Source: Imbricaverruca yamaguchii | Taxonomy: Eukaryota > Arthropoda > Thecostraca > Neoverrucidae | Assembly (NCBI GenBank): GCA_034440575.1 | Contig: JAOTOL010001553.1 | Span: 1,470,501-1,534,500 of the forward strand | Length of the DNA stretch: 64,000 bases | Reading direction: 5' to 3' | Notes under the pieces: generated by a model | Told to the model about the DNA's origin: nothing | Database searches by the model: none | What the model saw: the letters and a program-made list of their open reading frames with translations, nothing else | In this document: positions 1 to 10,763 of the stretch, in pieces | How positions within the stretch are numbered: the stretch's first letter is position 1 | Layout: each line of letters opens with the position of its first letter | Translations under genes and position numbers: made by a program

Positions 1-2352
1 GTACAGTCCCGACAGTACACCACACACCGTACAGTCCCGACAGTACACCACACGCCGTACAGTCCCGACAGTACACCACACACTGTACAGTCCCGACAGT
101 AGACCACACACCGTACAGTCCCGACAGTACACCACACACTGTACAGTCCCGACAGTACACCACACACCGTACAGTCCCGACAGTACACCACACACCGTAC
201 AGTCCCGACAGTACACCACACGCCGTACAGTCCCGACAGTACACCACACGCCGTACAGTCCCGACAGTACACCGTACAGTCCCGACAGTACATCACACAC
301 AGTGCAGTCCCGACAGTACACCACACACCGTACAGTTCCGACAGCACACCACACACCGTACAGTTCCGACAGTACACCACCCGCCGTACAGTCCCGACAG
401 TACACCACACACTGTACAGTCACCACACACTGTACAGTCCCGACAGTACACCGTACAGTCCCGACAGTACATCACACACAGTGCAGTCCCAACAGTACAC
501 CACACACCGTACAGTTCCGACAGCACACCACACACCGTACAGTTCCGACAGTACACCGTACAGTCCCGACAGTACATCACACACAGTGCAGTCCCAACAG
601 TACACCACACACCGTACAGTTCCGACAGCACACCACACACCGTACAGTTCCGACAGTACACCACACACCGTACAGTCCCGACAGTACACCACACACCGTA
701 CAGTCCCGACAGTACACCACACACAGTGCAGTCCCGACAGTACACCACACACCGTGCAGTCCCGACAGTACACCACACACCGTACAGTCCCGACAGTATA
801 CCACACGCCGTACAGTCCCGACAGTACATCGCACACTGTACAGTCCCGACAGTACACCGTACAGTCCCGACAGTACACCACACACCGTACAGTCCCGACA
901 GTACACCGTACAGTCCCGACAGTACACCACACACCGTACAGTCCCGACAGTACACCACACACCGTACAGTCCCGACAGTACACCGTACAGTCCCGACAGT
1001 ACACCACACACCGTACAGTCCCGACAGTACACCACACGCCGTACAGTCCCGACAGTTCACCACACACCGTACAGTCCCGACAGTACACCGTACAGTCCCG
1101 ACAGTACACCACACACCGTACAGTCCCGACAGTACACCGTACAGTCCCGACAGTACACCACACACCGTACAGTCCCGACAGTACACCACACCCGTACAGC
1201 ACACACCGTACAGTCCCGACAGTACACCACACACCGTACAGTCCCGACAGTACACCACACACCGTACAGTCCCGACAGTACACCACACACCGTACAGTCC
1301 CGACAGTACACCACACACCGTACAGTCCCGACAGTACACCGTACAGTCCCGACAGTACACCACACACCGTACAGTCCCGACAGTACACCACACGCCGTAC
1401 AGTCCCGACAGTTCACCACACACCGTACAGTCCCGACAGTACACCGTACAGTCCCGACAGTACACCACACACTGTACAGTCCCGACAGTACACCACACAC
1501 TGTACAGTACCGACAGTACACCACACACCGTACAGTCCCGACAGTACACCACACGCCGTACAGTCCCGACAGTACACCGTACAGTCCCGACAGTACATCA
1601 CACACAGTACAGTCCCGACAGTACACCACACACCGTACAGTCCCGACAGCATACCACACACCGTACAGTCCCGACAGTACACCACACACCGTACAGTCTC
1701 GACAGTACCCACACACCGTACAGTCCCGACAGTACACCACACACAGTACAGTCCCGACACTACACCACACACCGTACAGTCCCGACAGTACACCACACAC
1801 CGTACAGTCCGGACAGCATACCACACACCGTACAGTCCCGACAGTACACCACACACCGTACAGTCCCGACAGTACACCACACACAGTGCAGTCCCGACAG
1901 TACACCACACAGTACAGTCCCGACAGTACACCACACAGCGTACAGTCCCGACAGTACACCACATACCGTACAGTCCCGAAAGTACATCACACACAGTGCA
2001 GTCCCGACAGTACACCACACACCGTACAGTCCCGACAGTACGCCACACACCGTACAGTCCCGACAGTACACCACACACTGTACAGTCCCGACAGTACACC
2101 GTACAGTCCCGACAGTACACCACACACTGTACAGTCCCGACAGTACACCGTACAGTCCCGACAGTATATCACACACAGTGCAGTACCGACAGTACACCAC
2201 ACACCGTACAGTTCCGACAGCACACCACACACCGTACAGTCCCGACAGTACGCCACACACTGTACAGTCCCGACAGTTCACCACACACCGTACAGTCTCG
2301 ACAGTATACCACACACCGTACAGTCTCGACAGTACACCGTACAGTCCCGGCA
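1..2352. repeat. 28/21-bp self-complementary minisatellite array
   Basis: Roughly 85-90 tandem units cover the left edge and continue beyond it. The core GTACAGTCCCGACAGTAC is followed by ACCACACACC in 28-bp units; 21-bp units lack seven bases of the CACAC spacer. The core folds on itself (GTAC.GTC with GAC.GTAC around an A.A mismatch). Because 28 is not a multiple of three and the unit lacks stops, both strands show open frames of several hundred codons (up to about 700); I treat these as artefacts. The array ends abruptly at about 2352 in unique sequence. Confidence 0.97.
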
Positions 2353-2788
2353 ATACACCACACCGGCTGGGTGCAATTTTCTTGCTGATAAAAAGCTATA
2401 CGGTGTGATTCAAAGCATGTAGTATCCGCCACATAATATACTGATTTGGAAAGTCACAATTTTACGAATATGAAGACAACTGCGCAAACTGAATTAAAAT
2501 AAAGTTCGGTTTTTATGTCAATCAGGGGCTTGCGTATCGATTTACAGAACCCTTGATTACTGCGTGCACTCGCTGTTGTTCGGTGCTTAATCCAAGGTAT
2601 GATCGTGAGAGGAGCTTAAATCCTCAACCTCACCGCACCGATTGTGTATATTGATGGTTACACTCCTGTGTGGTTTCCTCCCTGGATGCTTCCGTTTATA
2701 TATTCACAATACTTCTTTTCGAATGCTGAAGGATCACAAAATGACCTCTAAGTACACCTGCTACTGCCCCTGTAGCAACTCCACTGAC
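2353..2788. other. Unique sequence, no supported feature
   Basis: Non-repetitive AT-richer DNA between the minisatellite and the exon-like segment. I see no coding frame or RNA gene in it. Confidence 0.5.
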
Positions 2789-3203
2789 CTCCAGATGGCT
2801 GACACGGTCGGTCTCGTCCATGGTGTCGGTGGAGTCGTCCTCTGCCCTGACCTGGTCGCGCTTCTGAGACGACTGCTCCTCTGATTGGCTGGCTGGCTGA
2901 CCGACGGGGCGGGGCCAGCTGACGGCAGCTTTCAGATGTCGCACGTGCCCGGCCTTAGCCTCGTCTGCTGGCGGTGTGTCATTGAGTTTGTTTGTTTATT
3001 GAGTGGTTCACGACGCCCTTTATGCACATTCACGGCTAATGGTGCCGCCCACACTGTTCCGCCGGTGGGCCACGGGACTAGGAAATGTCCCGAGCGGTGC
3101 GAGTGTCGAACCCGGGACCATTGATACCCAGAGCCCAACACCTTAGCCACTCGGTCATCCCCGCCCCTGTGTCAGTGTGTGGAGCCGTGGACTTCGGCAT
3201 GGC
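2789..3203 (-). pseudogene. Candidate exon split by a SINE insertion
   Basis: On the minus strand, 2981 down to 2789 reads an acidic, serine-rich frame containing SEEQSSQKRDQVRAEDD and TDTMDETDRVSHLE, ending at a plausible donor, GAG followed by GTCAGT (2788 down). On the other side of the SINE at 2982-3167 the short stretch 3203-3175 lies behind AG dinucleotides after a pyrimidine-rich run (acceptor candidates at 3204-3205 and 3210-3211). If the SINE and one copy of the TGTGTCA duplication are ignored, the frame reads through from the ATG at 3200 (MPKSTAPHTDTPPADEAKAG and on) without a stop. I do not recognise the protein. It may be a broken exon, an untranslated exon, or chance. The exon at 4341-4500 on the same strand could belong to the same gene, but its phase does not join directly to this one. 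Confidence 0.4.
2982..3167 (-). mobile_element. SINE family A, copy 1 (tRNA-Leu/Ser-like head)
   Basis: Read on the minus strand, the element starts GGGGCGGGGATGACCGAGTG, which resembles a class II tRNA A box (TGACCGAGTGGCTAAGG). It continues to a B box GGGTTCGACAC, then a body of about 110 bp and a tail with GTCGTGAACCACTCAATAAA and (CAAA)n. It is flanked by TGTGTCA at 2975-2981 and 3168-3174, a 7-bp target-site duplication. Related copies lie at 34179-34467 and 52858-53037. Confidence 0.85.
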
Positions 3204-3900
3204 CTACATCTGAAGAAACCATGGAAAACCACACCTGGGCCGCACGTGCTTCGTCGTCAGTTTGACACGCACGCCGGTGCTGTACGAGTACTCAGGCGCG
3301 TCTGATGTCCAGAATATGAAGGTACGTGCTGCCCAGCTGTGAATGCCGTACAATGTTTGAATGTTTGATATTCAGCTTGGGTAAAAGCCAATGCCGACGT
3401 GATAATCATTACGGCCGGAGAAATCGGGGTAGTACGCGATGATCATGCCCCCACTTTTAGGGAACCATACTCAGTAATCACTAATCAATGGGCACTGCAT
3501 AAAACTAATCGACTTCAAGTAAGTTGACCCCCACTTATCGTACCCTGGTCATACCCAAGATCATCGCATATGATCGATGGCGCAGCAGTACATACAGCCT
3601 GAGTAAGTAGAAGGCAGCAATCTCTATCCGTATAGCTATAGCACATGCTAACACAACGCACCCTTTATCGTTGCGTAGAGGAATGCGAGGTAAAAATTTG
3701 GCTTTCTCGTTCCTCCACCACTCTAAGGTAATTATTTTGCGATCATCGCCAGCCGTGTCAGTATGGTTAGCTAAATGGGACCAAACATTGTTAAACATTT
3801 ACGATCCCAACCAACAGAGTTTAAGCACGCTTGCATTTAGCTATCCTAACCGTTATTTTGACCTGCCCATCCATACTACCTACCCATCTATCGTATCTGT
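3204..3900. other. Unique sequence, no supported feature
   Basis: Mixed-composition DNA with only short, unconvincing open frames on both strands. Confidence 0.5.
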
Positions 3901-3904
3901 CAAT

Positions 3905-4025
3905 TCGTCTTGACTAGATATTCATCTTAGCTACTCATACATCTTACCTACTCATCCATAGTACCTACTCATCCATATTACCTACTCATCCATATTACCT
4001 ACCCATTCATCTTAGCTATCCATTC
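3905..4025. repeat. ~20-bp degenerate tandem repeat (TACCTACTCATCCATA)
   Basis: About six imperfect units of TACCTACTCATCCATATTAC type with drifting sequence at both ends. Confidence 0.8.
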
Positions 4026-4340
4026 ATTCGAATCACAGCAGGTATGAGCAAGCTTAGGAACCCCAGCCATGTTCAAGACGTCATTTCAGTAAGACTTGAC
4101 GTCACTGAACTAAACGATAGCCTGCAGACGCGTTCAGTTTAGCGGTGCGGACAGAGATCTGGTGAAACCACTATATTGCTAATATTGACAGATGGTGCAG
4201 CAGCCCACTTGCTGCTTCCTCGAAACCGTAAAGTTGCGAATCGTGGAAGAGAATAATCTCGAATTTTTGACATCTCATGCATTACTCGAATGCTTGACAT
4301 CCCATGCACTACTCACTGTCTAACCATCCATTTGTCTCAC

Positions 4341-4500
4341 CTAATCCGGACCGATGATGAGAGGGGCTGCCGCGGATTTTGCTTTGGGTGATGTCCGCGG
4401 CGAACTCGACGAGCTGCGACGCGTCGCTCAGTGAAAGATCGCCCTTCTTCTCGGCCAATACGAACTCCACGTAGTCGGCGGGCACACCAGATTGCTTCCG
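4341..4500 (-). CDS. Internal exon of an unidentified protein
   Basis: A 160-bp minus-strand segment with good splice signals at both ends. Upstream it has a pyrimidine-rich acceptor (CGTGCCCCTTTCAG, AG at 4502-4501); downstream a donor GTGAGA at 4340-4335. Phase 0 at the start and phase 1 at the end. The frame begins RKQSGVPADYVEF, continues LAEKKGDLSLSDASQLVEFA and includes ADITQSKIRG. The amphipathic, leucine- and aspartate-bearing composition and G/C third positions look coding, unlike the surrounding AT-rich sequence. I cannot assign a family. The exon-like block at 2789-3203 lies downstream on the same strand and could be part of the same transcript, with at least one exon between them. 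Confidence 0.6.
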
Positions 4501-6454
4501 CTGAAAGGGGCACGAATATCGATCGGCTGGCAAGCATCCGGTGCGAGCGTTGGAAAGGGTGCTTTTAATGACCGTCGCAGAGGATGTTTCACCTATCGAC
4601 TGGGAACGACTGTAGGCCGACCCTGTTTACCAGGTGCATCGCACATAATGGATCTGATAGAGGTCACGGTGAGAGTAGATGCGAGCGACTATTATATGAT
4701 CTCTATTTCAGTTTTTAAGAATGAATCGTCCCTATGGCAGTCAACCTGATCAATACGCAAAACTGGTCCAATGTTTTACACAGTCGGGCATTTCTAGCAA
4801 ACACTGTGCGTTTCATACTTATAGTTAGCTTAGGATGTGAATACATGACCGAAAACATCCTACGTTGTGGAGCGTGGACTCCTGTTCCCCGTAGTCAAAG
4901 TGTGTTAGGAATCGCGAACTATGATTCAAATACGCCTAGATGTGTCGCGCCGGGCACGCATCGCCACGATTGCAATGCAAGATTAACTTTAATGTTAATC
5001 TTCAATGCAAGATTAACATTTGATTTGTGCATCAAGATGTGGCGCCATTATGAGAGTAGCAACCTCCTTAGTTCATGCTCAAATTATTTGCATTAAATCA
5101 GGCATGTTTCCCCAAAATCGTTTGCATTCACATCCACGAGTAAGAAATGCATTTTTTTTAAAATAAAAATAATCAAAGGTGTGCGACGAATTTACCTTGT
5201 GCTGCGGCTTCTCACGAAGTTACTGTACCATACACTTTTACAGCCATATCTCACATGCTTAGCGACACAGGAAATGTTCATCACTCAATCGCATGTGTAA
5301 TTTGTAATGCACAATCCTGGGTGAACTGCGAAGGCTTCAATATCCTTTTAGTTCAAGAAAGCCCAGAATGTACTCAGGCTCGTGCATGCTATATAGAATA
5401 GTACTTCTACTGGAGCAGGTTGCGCTTGGTTTATCACAGGCTGTCAATATGGTGAAGAATTTGATAATTGCAGCAGCTGACATGACATGCAAGGATGTGC
5501 TCAATCCACTCCATACAAATTTGCATCTCTTGATCTCATCCCGCATAGTAGGTCTGCACAGTTCAGCACAGCCCATCGTTGCGTGCACTTCACGAAAAGT
5601 GTGGCCTACTGAACCAACTGCAAGGATATAATTTGACCTTCAAATTGAACGCTTTTGCTTGCATGAAATTATTCCATGGACGAAGCGGTCGACATCAACA
5701 TGTTCCGGAAGTGAAATTCTGCGGCAGCCAAATCGAGTCACCCACTTATTGTGGATGGCGCCATCAGCCATAAGTCAGAGCCCTCCCGTGCCATGCGCAG
5801 CAAATCATGACGCGAGGGGAGGGGCGAGGCGACCAAATGTCCGTCGGGCATGGAAGAACTGTTCGGCAGGAGCTACTGACGGCCTTAACATAGACAATTA
5901 ACGCAATCGGCGCGCTCTGGTAGTGTTGCGATGACCGCCCCAAATGGCGCCGGATTTTCAACTCGCGCCGTTCTGGGCTCCATTCAACTAATGGGCCGAT
6001 CGTAGACTGACTCGGCGGCAATGAAGGCTGACGGTGTTTCGGCCATGCGTGAAAGTGCTATGGTGAGCTAATATGGTCTGTTTCCCCATCGGCTACTCCA
6101 GAATATATAGGCCTCTGATCCGACTATGGATGTTGTTGGCGTGCTCAGTTTATTTGGGGCTGGTTGGGGTTTTCGTTATTGCTAGTGTCGTTAGTAGCCA
6201 TCGTCGCCCAGTGGTTCATTGCATAAGAAGTTATTTAATTGCATTACAAGTTCGTCGATGTACAAGCTAGCTGATCAAAGCGGGATACAGGACTGTCACA
6301 ATAATAGCATCTTCGTATGCCAGTCTATAAGATGACACACTATGATTAGGTATGGCACGCGCAGGGTTGTATTTTCCCCCAGAAATCATCGTCGGTGCAA
6401 ATTGCAAATGTTTTCCCTCGTGACATTCCAAAGCCAACTCAACACAGTCACACA
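4501..6454. other. Gene-free stretch
   Basis: No exon, RNA gene or element I can support. A small palindrome, AAGATTAAC against GTTAATCTT, sits near 4979-5002, with a partial direct copy just after it. Open frames here are short and lack coding character. Confidence 0.45.
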
Positions 6455-6770
6455 CTCGTTAATTTGTAACTTGGTATGCTATGGTATTGGTAATTTGTGC
6501 CTTGGTGTGGTTTTGTATTAAACAAACGTGTACCTTGGTATGATACTTGGTACCTTGGTATTGTATGGTGTGGGTAATTTGTATCTTGGCATTGTGTGAT
6601 ATGGGTAATTTGTACCCTGGTATGGTATGGCATGGGCAATTTGCACTTTAGTACGGCATGGTGTTGGTAATTTGTGTCTTGGTATAGTATAGGTAATTTG
6701 CAACTTGCTTTGGTAAAGGTAATTTGTACCCTCATATGGTATGGTATGGCATGATATGGGTAGTGTGTAC
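6455..6770. repeat. Degenerate GTAATTTGTACCTTGGTATGG tandem repeat
   Basis: Seven or more diverged units built on GGTAATTTGTACCTTGGTAT with interspersed TATGG runs. Unit length drifts between about 30 and 50 bp, so this is an old minisatellite. Open frames on the minus strand repeat TNYQHH/TNYPHH-like residues and are artefacts. Confidence 0.8.
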
Positions 6771-7535
6771 CTTAGTACTGGTCACTTCGTCTCCATATAT
6801 TTGACAGATCATCTAGCATTTCAATGAAATTGGTGGATTCAATTAAAAATAGTTCCTATCATCATAGCATGCAGTCAACATTATGCGCATTCTTTCAATT
6901 ATGCTTTGCTCAATCAGCTGCTTGGGAATCAGCTCAGCAATGGACATTTCGGAGGAAGGAAGGGGAGGAGCTCGACAGGACGGGTCCATTCTGACATCGT
7001 GACGTCTGGCGTAACGTCTACGGCGTTGGATGGGAAAATACGCCTAAACCACGCTCGTCTCCTCGATTTCAAATCCATGGTGACGCCCATTGCTTCAGCT
7101 GTTCACAGCTCACTTCATTTCGTTTAATCCTTCGCATCACACTTGACTCGACATGCAATGTAGTTACAGACTTGCTGAGACCTGTAATGCTGATCTTCAA
7201 AGTGCATACACAGAGCGAGCTTGTGGGTGCACACAGTGGCCCTCTGGTTGCACATGCGCCCATTAAAGAATCTCAAGTGACACCCCTCGCTCGTGCCATG
7301 TTGCTAAGCGTTTCGACGGCTCGCAAACAGGGCGGAGTGGTGGTGAGGGCACCAAAGCATGCGATATTATGTTCAAGTTCTGTTCTGTCAGGACACCGAC
7401 GGTGCTGTGGTGGGAATTCAGCAAACAACAAAATTGGCACACTGGAATAACAACAGCGTGTTCCCCGTAATGACCTGGATCGCATCCCATCCTTAAGCAC
7501 TTTAGCGTGTAGCTACGCTATTTTGAAATTTATAG
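6771..7535. other. Unique sequence, no supported feature
   Basis: Only short open frames on either strand and no repeat that I can recognise. Confidence 0.4.
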
Positions 7536-7539
7536 GTAT

Positions 7540-7571
7540 ATACATACATACATATATGTATGTATGTATAT

Positions 7572-7628
<57 letters not shown>

Positions 7629-7678
7629 TATATACATATATACATATATACTATATACATATATTATATATGTATACA

Positions 7679-7752
<74 letters not shown>

Positions 7753-7762
7753 CATACATATA
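7540..7762. repeat. Compound (TA)n/(TACA)n microsatellite
   Basis: Two long (TA)n runs, about 7576-7624 and 7685-7745, joined and flanked by TACATA/TATGTA interruptions. The long Ile-Tyr open frames in it are artefacts. Confidence 0.97.
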
Positions 7763-7939
7763 TGACAGACAGTAATAATGTGCGTGTACAATATTGCTGT
7801 CTTCCTGACATTGCGGTGTCCTTGACACCATAGTTTCAAGGTGAAATAGTTAGCTTTAGCTGAGTTAAGTTCAACCAATCAAATTGAAAGTCTTAAGGCT
7901 GTAAATCCGTTTTCCGCCGCTAAACATCCGTAGCTTCGG

Positions 7940-8010
7940 TGCATAATCACGCGACTTGAGATATTAGCCGCGATAAAAGGCTTGGGGTTGGATACGTCGT
8001 AAAGCAGACT
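7940..8010 (+). mobile_element. Probable relic of a SINE B/C body
   Basis: The segment ending TTGGATACGTCGTAAAGCAG resembles the end of the SINE at 29078-29245 (TTGAATGCGTCGTAAAGCAG), with weaker similarity upstream (CGCGAC..., CGATAAAAGG). The tRNA head is not recognisable. Confidence 0.4.
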
Positions 8011-8762
8011 GTGATTTTCCCGGCGGCCAGCCGTCAGAAGACAATAGCTTGGTGCGACGTCACGCGATGTCGGTCGTTGACCCGGCGACTGGATGCTGAT
8101 TTGGACGGGCCGTATGGGTTGCGTGTCTCGTAAAGAATCGATGCAGACTCGGCAGGAACACCAAACGCAGAGTTGTGCACGCAAAGCTAACAGAGGGATG
8201 TGCGAGCGATGACGTTTGACCCATTATCGACGGCTGCACAAAATGTCGAATTCTCTCTCACAGCTGTCCACGTGGAAACGGACCACGGATGGTTAGCACC
8301 CACGCGACGTCATCCATTCAAATTCACACATCGTCGGCATGCGCTGATTATCACACGAGCCTGAGTTTCATCGATGTCGACGTAAAGCTCACCGGCACTC
8401 TTGTTCATGTGAATACCAACCGTACGTGCACTGACGCAAATAATTACAGGATGAAAGTCATAACTTGCTTAATCTGGATGGGACAGTCAGCATTGTGCAC
8501 ATTTATAGAGGGACGCAAGCTTCCCTCTTGATTCCACATGTCAGCTCCTTGATTACCCAGTGTGGATCACGTCTAATCCAACCCAATCAAAGGTCAGCCC
8601 CATCTTCGCAGTCAGTGGTAGCCGCCGCCTTCGAAGAGGAAAGCTGTGTCTCGTATCGTAGATTTTCGTCGTGCTCGATGTCCTGTGATCGCCTAATGAC
8701 AAACGGTGACGTACGAGTCCCTCGGCGCTGGTGTGTGGGCCGCTCAGCCGGCACCGGCCGCC
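8011..8762. other. Probable intron or flank of the GC-rich minus-strand gene
   Basis: Sequence downstream of the splice donor at 8768-8763. Another CGTAAAG-type fragment near 8130 hints at an old SINE tail. No following exon was identified. Confidence 0.35.
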
Positions 8763-8768
8763 CCTTAC

Positions 8769-10763
8769 CTGCAGTGCATCGTCCTCCAGAGCCGTGGTCA
8801 CCGTCTGAGAGAGGGTCGGCATCGTACGGCGGTGCCTGCCTACCGGTGAGCCAACGTTCAGTCGAGCTACGAGCTGTCGCACCGAGCCGCCCGACACCGG
8901 CTCAAGGTCACGGTGGGTCGGCTCCGGGACACGATGGGTCGACTCCGGGTCACGCCGTATCAGCTCCGGGCCACGCTGGGTCAGTTCCGGGTCACGCCGG
9001 ACCGGCTCCGGGTCACGCTCGGTCAGCTCCGGGTCATGCCGGATCAGCTTCGGGCCACGGGGGCTCGGCTCCGGGTCACGGGGGCTCGGCTCCGGGTCCC
9101 GGGGGCTCGGCTCCGGGTCCCGGGGTATGAGCTCCGGGCCACGTTGGGTCAGCTCCGGGTCACGTCGGATCAGCTCCGGGCCACGTCGGATCAGCTCCGG
9201 GCCATGGGTTGTCAGCTCCGGGTCGCGGGCGCGGTAGGGCGGCGGCAGGCCGCGCGGCCCGTCTGCCAGCGGGTCGCGCTCTCGGTACGGCGGCGCCGGC
9301 TGGTCGGAGGCCGTGTCCGGAGCACGACCGCCAGTCTCCTGGCCGCGGACGAACGCTGCCGTGGCGGTCCCAGTCGGAGCCCTGGGACCGCCGCCCTGGG
9401 ACCCAGGCGTGGCGGTCTCGGGCGGCGGCAGCGGTGTGAGGCGGCCGGCCGCACCGGAGGCCGCGTCGTCGACAGTCGCAGCGAAGGAAACACTAGCTGC
9501 CGGTCTGTTTGTCCGTGAATCCTCGTCATTGGCCGTGTTCTCTGGTACAGGAGCGAACCTTGCACTGGGGCTCGCCTGCCTGGGTGTCCTGACAGCTTCG
9601 CCGAAAGCAATGTTGGCTGGCGTAGGAGCGAGAGTTACACTGAGGCCTGCCTGCCTGGGTGTCCTGGCAGCTTCATCGTAGGGGATGTTGGTTGGTGCAT
9701 GCGCGACCGTTACACTGGGGCCCGCCTGCCTGGGTGTCCCGGCGGCTTCGCCGTAGGCTGTGTTCGCCAGCCCAGGAGCGACCGTTACACTGGGGTCCGT
9801 CTGTCTGGGTGTCCTGACAGCTTCGCCGTAGGCTGTGTTCGCTAGCCCAGGAGCGACCGTTACACTGGGGTCCGTCTGTCTGGGTGTCCTGACAGCTTCG
9901 CCGTAGGCTGTGTTCGCTAGCCCAGGAGCGACCGTTACACTGGGGTCCGTCCGTCTGGGTGTTCGCCCGTCAGAACTCGTCCAACTGGTCGGAACGCGCT
10001 CGGAGGTCCGCACCGCAGCCACGCTCGCAGACAATGCTGCACTTCTGCCGCCAGTCACACCGTGCGACACACCGTTCGTAGATGATCGCGGAGCCACGCC
10101 CCTGATTGTCGCTCCGACGGCCACGCCTCTGGGCGTGGTCCGAACAACTCGACCCCCCGCAGGTGCCCGAGTAGCCCCACCGGTCGAGCCGTGGTCTGCT
10201 CTCTGCGCGGGACCGTGCGGGGCGCTGCGCTGAGAGGGCGGCGAGACTGGACGAGGTGACCGGGTCGGGTGCGCCACAACCCCGCCGGGTGCCCGACCGG
10301 CGTGTGGCGGGCCCACAGTCGCCGCCGACGGCCACAGCTGCCGCGAGGCCAGCGGGTCGTCGTCCAGCAGCTGCATCACGTTCCTGCGACTCCTGCCGGC
10401 GTCGCCGCTGGCGGCCGCCTGGCCCGAGGAGCCGGCGCTCTCCTGACTGCTCCAGTGGAGCCGCTGGGAGCGCGCCCTCGCCGCGGCGGCTGCCTCAGCC
10501 CCACCGCGGTGCCGTGGCGCTCTGGGCGCGGAGGACTCGCCGCGGCAGCTGCCCCCACCGCGGCACCGTGGCGCACTGGGTGCGGAGGACTCGCCGCGGC
10601 GGCTGCCTCGGCCCCGACCGTGGCACCGTGGCGCTCTGGGCGCGGAGGACTCGCCGCCGACCAGGCTGCGGCGCCGCCCTCGTGAGTGCCGAGGCTCTGG
10701 CTGCTCTCCGTCGCCGGCAGCCGGCCGTCGAGCTGGGGCGTGACGGGGACCGCTGACGTCCAC
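8769..10763 (-). CDS. Long GC-rich exon of a repetitive, disordered protein (C-terminal part)
   Basis: An open minus-strand frame of 665 codons runs to 8769, where CTGCAG is followed by GTAAGG, a near-perfect splice donor in phase 0. Coding-like landmarks in order are RSQRLHWSSQESAGSS, RNVMQLLDDDPLASRQLWPS, a 25-residue repeat with the motif TPRQTDPSVTVAPGLANTAY in five to six copies (9556-9965), a proline/arginine/glutamate repeat of RDPELTQRGPE type (8900-9230), and the end SVRQLVARLNVGSPVGRHRR then ALEDDALQ. The protein would be largely disordered and basic. No enzyme or known domain is visible. The segment overlaps the N-terminal frame (10376-11761) in another reading frame, so a small intron or a frameshift must lie between about 10450 and 10920. 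The 5' edge given here is the open-frame limit, not a demonstrated exon start. The fit of codon content and donor makes a real gene likely; its function is unknown. Confidence 0.6.
8900..9230. repeat. 21-bp in-frame minisatellite
   Basis: About fifteen units of TCAGCTCCGGGTCACG plus five variable bases. The period is a multiple of three and lies inside the minus-strand open frame, so it would encode seven-residue Pro-Glu-Leu repeats. Confidence 0.85.
9556..9965. repeat. 75-bp in-frame minisatellite
   Basis: Five to six copies of a 75-bp unit (for example ACCGTTACACTGGGG at 9781 and again at 9856). Three central copies are nearly identical and the outer ones diverged. It encodes 25-residue repeats in the minus-strand frame. 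Confidence 0.92.

Noticed and set aside
302..2422. Open frames of up to about 700 codons on both strands
   Set aside because: They lie in the 28/21-bp array; the unit lacks stops in any frame, so length means nothing. No start context, splice sites or non-repetitive protein.
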